A stretch of 64,000 nucleotides of DNA. It comes from DASYDU01 sp050248495. GTDB lineage: Bacteria > Planctomycetota > Planctomycetia > Pirellulales > Lacipirellulaceae. This document shows positions 60,101-64,000 of this stretch, piece after piece. The notes below the pieces were generated by a model that saw only the letters and a program-made list of their open reading frames with translations, did not search any database and was not told the DNA's origin. Numbering within the stretch: the first letter of the stretch is position 1; the number at the start of each line of letters is the position of its first letter. The DNA lies in contig JBFWSG010000026.1 of the NCBI GenBank assembly GCA_050248495.1, positions 9,578 to 73,577 of the forward strand, given 5' to 3'. The position numbers and the translations under genes are program-made.

Positions 60101-61186
60101 GAATACGATCGGCTCTTCACGGTCGGCTACCAGGCGATCGTCCGCTGCCTGGTTTCTTCGGCCGATGATTGGGATGACGACCGGGAATTTATCTCCAGCG
60201 ACGTGGGGGAAGTCCGCGCGTCGGATAACATGCTCGTCGACGCGCTGCAGGACCTCACCGAAGCCCAGCTCCGCCGCTGGCTCACACACAGCCGCACGTT
60301 GCGGCTGAGCGTTGCGGAGCGGCTCACCGATCCGGCCGATTGGAAGAAATTCGTGGCCTTCGTCGAGCGCTACGGCGCGGATTTGTTCACGCAGATGTTC
60401 CTCAACATTAGCAACCTGCGGGCCATTCTCCACCAGCGGACATCGGTATGGCTCTCCAGTCTGGAAGAGAACGAAGACGCGCAGGATTTGCGGCTCGTGC
60501 GCGAGCTGGGCCAGCAAATCTCGCGCGAAGATGCCGCCCGCTGGCTGTCGATCGCCATCGAGGCGGTCGTCGAAAACTACCGCGAGTACCGCGATTACAA
60601 CACGACCACGACCCACTCCGACCACGGCGAGATGCTCTACTCACTGGTTGACTTCCTGCGGCTGCGGGCCGAGTACGATCGCGTGGCCTGGAATCTCAAG
60701 CCGGTGGTGATGGCTCACGAAATTCTGGTGCGGCAGAACCGGCCGGCCGCGGCCGAAATGTGGCAGCAGGCGCTGTCCGAGCGGACCGCCGAGGCGGCCG
60801 ACGTCAATCTCGCCCGCTTCGAAAAGCTCTGCGACGAATACGGCATCCGTCTGGCGAGCATCGCCGAGCGACTCAACGAACGCTTCACGCGGCCGCTGGC
60901 GATCGATCGGGTGCGGGCGTTGATCAAGCCGGCGATGGATGCGGCGGGCAGCGGCGATCCCGCCGCGTTTGCTGCGCTGGAGCAGGAAATCGAGAGCCTT
61001 TCCCGCGAGCCGGCGGGCGCAGGGCTGGATGTGCCCGATTGGCTTTCCGCGCTCGAAGATGAGGTTTCGATGGTCCGCTGCGCCAAGCGTCACCACGAAG
61101 CGAGCGACGATGCTCCCCGGCAGCTGCCGCAGGCGCGGCTGAGCTGGGAGGAGCTGCAGCGGCAGCTTGCAAACGACGGGGAATAG
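57200..61186 (+). CDS. Very large cytoplasmic-looking protein of unknown family, 1328 residues
   Basis: It starts at ATG 57200 with no signal peptide and no membrane helix. The sequence is mostly helical with long Leu/Ala/Glu stretches, and a few conserved-looking blocks (TTGSGPGTHGSEVSLATLLP near 307-326; RNIGRPHGEDEADDHTSIN region near 855). A patch at about 670-745 is acidic and Asn/Gly-rich. No Walker motif, nuclease or protease motif was seen. It may be specific to planctomycetes. The next gene follows in the same direction after 267 bases. Confidence 0.75.
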   Translation: MSNVALEPDTRQKHLLQEMIGYLNFSSGASDASFLKNLDALSEGIERRGDAELVAVLCDWLLARMNELSGAGGTFADVSQARAVVTLLQKNLLPAYRQFHRDLLWHQSDRDLWRPLFLGRAFEAILSQGGPWDESERIVAGALDTLNDYIGYRPVAALESQHIEPYAHERVRPIPLYVRGVGVAGGPYKELIAQALAILNNTDSEIRRQAWFDPEQMDELALDPRAYEFDHPAGKRPNYHFGQWDLELVDNRGNYRRFVLQQITLDALVSRVTALAGKAGTREELMYEAAAVLAGTILMASGTTGSGPGTHGSEVSLATLLPHIASYRDEFYKELLAKAAGAHGDRLRAEAQRTRQPLGGARQHLNHELARRRATQMQHVHLSQLYARMGYAEAALAQAHTVRIASARMLCQIYCRLTAGHQAIDAEELEPVARYLPEIEDLLHRGIECGALVDPWNILGFGGNFSLFPAVENSVHDFRVDDLIELVDQILDLCARAWTGAAAIDDARHEQIFSAALERIARWWDRYATASVSGVKRLVAKEIEVSSNLVAGALSAWHKAGAAAGDVKFWRMFVDQFDSPKAFQLVVEALLDHGDQVASMALMMQWLSQVERTPLEDGDASFHPLAQRWLRTVERTEVTTGSDQWPLVARMFSFLEANAESYWNVPEFELRSNANGATNGNGAGNAGDVEFRRAGDEEDSDRGDDPDELFSAAYEDMIYRDSTDDGVEGSIFEDRTSGSSDFELEEEAQRLGRRLAFLTTLAKLWKEAAIAWDAIRVEHDRREVFDLWQQHASDSYAKLLSLIEAVHGFAIRTPSGTHESNVEYDRRRMVKDTLVEQIMSTAVEMADAGRLLAAAAGRNIGRPHGEDEADDHTSINVLRSVLAGDGGAVRKHWPNFIDWLKQQELLYVPLAKGGKPRRIVRARALGQLIQDLLEWLPRLGLVRETCQLLDVAQTMEADHPVGPGAVTEYDRLFTVGYQAIVRCLVSSADDWDDDREFISSDVGEVRASDNMLVDALQDLTEAQLRRWLTHSRTLRLSVAERLTDPADWKKFVAFVERYGADLFTQMFLNISNLRAILHQRTSVWLSSLEENEDAQDLRLVRELGQQISREDAARWLSIAIEAVVENYREYRDYNTTTTHSDHGEMLYSLVDFLRLRAEYDRVAWNLKPVVMAHEILVRQNRPAAAEMWQQALSERTAEAADVNLARFEKLCDEYGIRLASIAERLNERFTRPLAIDRVRALIKPAMDAAGSGDPAAFAALEQEIESLSREPAGAGLDVPDWLSALEDEVSMVRCAKRHHEASDDAPRQLPQARLSWEELQRQLANDGE

Positions 61187-61453
61187 GCGATTTGTGCCGA
61201 TTGCGATAGCGGAATTGGGTTGCGCAGCCGGCCGTCGCGGGTATCGCCGTTTCGTGCGAATTCAGCGGGTTTTTGCGACTGCTCAACCGGGGGACACACA
61301 GTTGAGCAGTCGCGGCGCCGCACCCGAGACGAGCCAGGGCAATTCTGTCGCGCCGGCCGCCGCTTGCCCGATTGGACGCCATCCTGGATAGTGACATTTG
61401 TTCACACAGCGAGTGGAGCGGCCGTGTCGCAACGACTGGAAAGGAGACCCACG

Positions 61454-63043
61454 ATGCCCGAATTGTTTGCAGCCGACGAAATTTCGACACTCGCGCGGGA
61501 AACCGAGCTGCCCTATTCGCTGGAGCTGGAGCTCGTGGTCCGCGACCGCGAAGTGATCGCGGCGCTCGCGGAATATGCCGACGGCCAGGAGCGGAATGAC
61601 TACGCGCTCGAAGCCCTGAAGATTGGCGTCTTGGCTTTGCGCCACGTGGGCGGGCAGGCGACGGCGGACGCGATCCAGCGCGAGAGCAAGCGGCTGGTCG
61701 AAGACATGAATCGGACGCTGGAGCAACACAAGCAGCTCGTCGCCACGCAGCTGGGAAGCACGCTCAAGGAATACTTCGATCCTCAGGACGGGCGTTTCAG
61801 CGAACGCGTCGAGCGGCTCGTGGCGAACGATGGCGAACTGTCGAAAATGATTTGCGGCCTGATCGACGGCGAGAATTCGCTCTTTGCGCGCACGATGTTG
61901 GCCCACGTCGGCCGCGAGAGCCCGCTCATGAAGCAGCTCGACCCGCAGCAATCGCAGGGGCTGCTCGCGGTGCTCAAGCAAACGGTCGACACGCAGCTCG
62001 GGCAGCAGCGCGACCAGGTGCTCAAGGAATTCTCGCTCGACAACAAGAACGGGGCGCTGGCGCGGCTGGTCGGCGAGCTTTCAACGAAGCATGGCGATTT
62101 GACCAAGGACCTGCAGACGCGCATTGATGTTGTCGTGAAGGAGTTTTCGCTCAACGAAGAAGACTCCGCGCTGAGCCGGCTGGTGAAGAATGTCGATCGG
62201 GCGCAGCGGACGATCACCAGCGAGTTCTCGCTCGACAACGAAACGTCGGCCCTCTCGCGGCTCAAGCGCGAGCTGCTCGAGCTCTTGGCAACGACCGAGA
62301 AGAAAAACCAGGCGTTTCAGGAAGAAGTCAAGGTGTCGCTCGCGCGAATCGTCACCACGCGGCAGGAGATCGAGCAATCGACGCGGCACGGCAAGGTCTT
62401 TGAAGATGCGATGTGCGAGTTCGTGGCCCGCGAAGCGCAGCACGCGGGCGACGTTGCGGCGCCGACCGGGAGCACCACGGGGCTGATCAAGAACTGCAAG
62501 GTGGGCGACTGCGTCGTGGAGCTCGGACCCGACAGCGCGGCCCCCGGCTCGAAGATCGTCATCGAGGCGAAAGAAGAGAACGGCATCACGCTCGCCGCCG
62601 CGCGGCAGGAAATCGAGCAGGCGCGCAAGAATCGCGGCGCCGACTGGGGGCTGTTCGTGTATTCGAAGAAGACGGCGCCCGCGGGGCTCGAGCCGTTTCA
62701 GCGGTACGGCAACGATTTTGTCGTCATTTGGGACGCCGAAGATGCGGCGAGCGACGTGTTTCTCAAGGCCGGCCTGATCGCGGCCCGGGCCCTCTGTTTC
62801 CGGGCCCAACGCAACACGGCCGCGGCGGTCGCCGATTTCGACGCCATCGAGCGGGCGGTGCTGGAGATCGAGAAGCGGGCCGGCAATCTGGACGAGGTCG
62901 GCAAATCGGCCGGCACGATCAAATCGGCGAGCGAGAAGATCCTCGAACGCGTACGGATCGACCGCGAAGCGCTCGAAAAGCAGGTGACGCAACTGCGGGA
63001 AAAGGTCGGCGAGCTGCGGGATGCGATGAGTGCGGGGAAGTAG
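61454..63043 (+). CDS. Coiled-coil protein with restriction-endonuclease-like fold
   Basis: 529 residues from ATG 61454, AAGGAGA 8 bases upstream. Residues about 190-290 contain three similar units with the core F-S-L-(D/N)-x-x-x-x-A-L-x-R-L (EFSLDNKNGALARL, EFSLNEEDSALSRL, EFSLDNETSALSRL). A PD-(D/E)XK-like centre follows: GKVFEDAMCEFV, VGDCVVELG and IVIEAKEE (about 320-380), then WGLFVYSKK and a helical tail. It could cleave or bind DNA; no active-site test is possible from sequence. Convergent with a toxin gene; the stop codons abut. Confidence 0.75.
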   Translation: MPELFAADEISTLARETELPYSLELELVVRDREVIAALAEYADGQERNDYALEALKIGVLALRHVGGQATADAIQRESKRLVEDMNRTLEQHKQLVATQLGSTLKEYFDPQDGRFSERVERLVANDGELSKMICGLIDGENSLFARTMLAHVGRESPLMKQLDPQQSQGLLAVLKQTVDTQLGQQRDQVLKEFSLDNKNGALARLVGELSTKHGDLTKDLQTRIDVVVKEFSLNEEDSALSRLVKNVDRAQRTITSEFSLDNETSALSRLKRELLELLATTEKKNQAFQEEVKVSLARIVTTRQEIEQSTRHGKVFEDAMCEFVAREAQHAGDVAAPTGSTTGLIKNCKVGDCVVELGPDSAAPGSKIVIEAKEENGITLAAARQEIEQARKNRGADWGLFVYSKKTAPAGLEPFQRYGNDFVVIWDAEDAASDVFLKAGLIAARALCFRAQRNTAAAVADFDAIERAVLEIEKRAGNLDEVGKSAGTIKSASEKILERVRIDREALEKQVTQLREKVGELRDAMSAGK

Positions 63044-63304
63044 TCACGCTGTTGCAGATCGTATTGCCACGACCGTTACCAATCGATCTGATTCCGAAAC
63101 GGAAAAATATGCCACGAGTGGCTCGACGATCAATGCACGTAAGCCCTCGTGGATTTCTATGCCTTGACTCTCCGGATTGCTGGCCAGGAGATCATCAATC
63201 TGGTTGGCCGCGTCGGTAATTGCAGGTCGATTGTTCGACGCTGACCATAGGTCGGCCAACTCTGCCAAGACCTCCGGTCGCCATGACACGGTGTAACGCA
63301 TCAT
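63044..63304 (-). CDS. RelE/ParE-family toxin-like protein
   Basis: 86 residues (85 from the second ATG). The fold pattern is RelE/ParE: YTVSWRPEVLAELADLWS, an alpha-helical middle (DAANQIDDLLASNP), and strands ending LVAYFSVSESDRLVTVVAI. It would be an mRNA interferase or gyrase inhibitor, but the catalytic residues of RelE are not clearly present. The upstream partner gene overlaps the start by four bases (ATGA). Confidence 0.75.
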   Translation of the reverse strand: MMRYTVSWRPEVLAELADLWSASNNRPAITDAANQIDDLLASNPESQGIEIHEGLRALIVEPLVAYFSVSESDRLVTVVAIRSATA

Positions 63305-63546
63305 GAATTCTCAAGCGAGCGAAGATAGCTGAGAACCTGTGCAGTGGTGAGGCCGGGCGCCGGGGATTGCATGCGGCGTTTGATTTCGGCGAGGTCCGAC
63401 TCCGAGAGTTTCAGTCGACTGTCATAGCCGGCCGCGGGCGTCAGATGACCCAGCATCTTGCCTTGCTCGTCGACGACAACCAGTGGCGCACCGGCCCGCA
63501 CGATGAATTGGGCTTGTTCTGCGCTCACGGTTAACTCTTGCATCAT
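63301..63546 (-). CDS. Putative antitoxin of the RelE/ParE-like pair
   Basis: 81 residues from the first of two ATG codons (63546, 63543). It starts with a strand-rich segment (LTVSAEQAQFIVRAGAPLVV) and ends in a helical part with EIKRRMQS and LRSLENS. Similar short proteins precede ParE-like toxins in planctomycetes. The four-base overlap with the toxin indicates translational coupling. Identification rests on position and size. Confidence 0.6.
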   Translation of the reverse strand: MMQELTVSAEQAQFIVRAGAPLVVVDEQGKMLGHLTPAAGYDSRLKLSESDLAEIKRRMQSPAPGLTTAQVLSYLRSLENS

Positions 63547-63643
63547 CGACACCGTCGAATAAGGGCAGGCCTTGAATTTCTGGCAAGGACCGAATCCAAC
63601 TGCTATTGTACGGTGCCGCGTACAAAAATGCGAGAAAACCTTA

Positions 63644-64000
63644 TCAACGCTCTGCCACTTCGAGTTCCGGCCAGGCCATTTCGTGGTGGGCGGCGTGGAC
63701 GGTTTTGGCGTCGATTCGTTCGACGCTCGATGCGGCGCCGGCGATGAGCGCGAGGTCGGCGAGGCGGGCGACGTGGCGGGGATTGCCGCCGGTTCGTTCG
63801 TAGATTGCCAGCAAGCCGTCGTGATCGAAGACGGGGTCGAAGCGGCCGGCGTCGACCAGCGCGGTTTGGATGAAACCGAGGGTGTCCGCTTCGCTCCAGG
63901 GCTCCAGGTCGATTCGCAGGTCGACCTGGTCGCGGAGCGATTCGTTCCAGCGGCCGGCCTGAGTCGGTTCGCCGGCGAGCACCATTGTCCAGCCGGCATC
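63644..64000 (-). CDS. GspA/ExeA-like AAA ATPase, C-terminal part only
   Basis: The frame is open to the window end, so only the last 118 residues are visible. They match the AAA sensor and lid region of ExeA/GspA-type ATPases (LEPWSEADTLGFIQTAL, then YERTGGNPRHVARLADLALI). No Walker motif falls in the visible part. A gene of the type II secretion or TniB-like ATPase family; the distinction needs the missing N-terminus. Confidence 0.7.
   Translation of the reverse strand, partial: DAGWTMVLAGEPTQAGRWNESLRDQVDLRIDLEPWSEADTLGFIQTALVDAGRFDPVFDHDGLLAIYERTGGNPRHVARLADLALIAGAASSVERIDAKTVHAAHHEMAWPELEVAER

Noticed and set aside
56996..60625. 1209-residue open frame on the minus strand across the 1328-residue gene
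   Set aside because: It extends antisense through most of that gene, has the typical Arg/Val/Leu shadow composition, and no start signal. The plus frame has the better composition and upstream spacing.

Overview
The window is high-GC bacterial DNA that looks like a chromosome segment from a planctomycete of the Pirellulales type. The evidence is five PEP-CTERM secreted proteins (three with dockerin-type EF-hand repeats), an ECF sigma factor next to a Ser/Thr kinase, a DUF6268-like outer-membrane barrel, an STN-domain protein, an archaeal-type formyltransferase of C1 transfer (Ftr), and archaeal/eukaryal-length phenylalanyl-tRNA synthetase subunits. I saw no tRNA, rRNA, CRISPR array, integrase or transposase.

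Layout. 1-26 kb is a surface and polysaccharide region: the end of a CHAT-like protein, two very large beta-solenoid PEP-CTERM proteins flanking a sigma/kinase pair, a GH44 glucanase, a barrel protein, a membrane patatin with a small partner, GTP-dependent PEP carboxykinase, a GH10 xylanase and a small PEP-CTERM protein. 26-36 kb holds argS, rsfS, a bacterioferritin comigratory protein (Bcp), small regulatory proteins (zinc-finger anti-sigma-like, PilZ), an STN protein, ftr, a four-S1-domain protein, an HNH nuclease with a small partner gene, and a Uma2 protein. 36.7-44.3 kb is a translation cluster: thrS, infC, rpmI, rplT, pheS, an intruding small membrane gene, and pheT. 44.4-49.3 kb has an acyl-CoA ligase, a D-2-hydroxyacid dehydrogenase and a coiled-coil protein. 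49.3-54.6 kb is a minus-strand operon with a His-rich ABC transporter and two DUF3299 proteins. 55.5-64 kb has a PQQ-type beta-propeller, a 1328-residue protein of unknown family, a nuclease-fold protein, a toxin-antitoxin pair and the end of a GspA-like ATPase.

The most unusual signal is a set of short palindromic or tandem repeats that fill intergenic gaps and also lie in frame inside housekeeping genes. A 25-base unit is identical between intergenic copies and the acyl-CoA ligase gene. A 22-base unit is identical between an intergenic copy and pheS. A near-palindrome of about 64 bases lies inside argS, and a dyad element lies inside ftr. This resembles the protein-coding palindromic elements known from Rickettsia, and I do not know of a description for planctomycetes. 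Other points are an apparent AUA start for infC, a small gene between pheS and pheT bounded by an 11-base direct repeat of the pheT start, an HNH gene that has lost its stop, and a strong orphan terminator.

Start codons were chosen by eye from RBS, signal-peptide and family-length arguments. No alignments or searches were run. Function calls rest on recognised motifs; the 165-residue, 587-residue, 1328-residue and 649-residue proteins have no assigned function.
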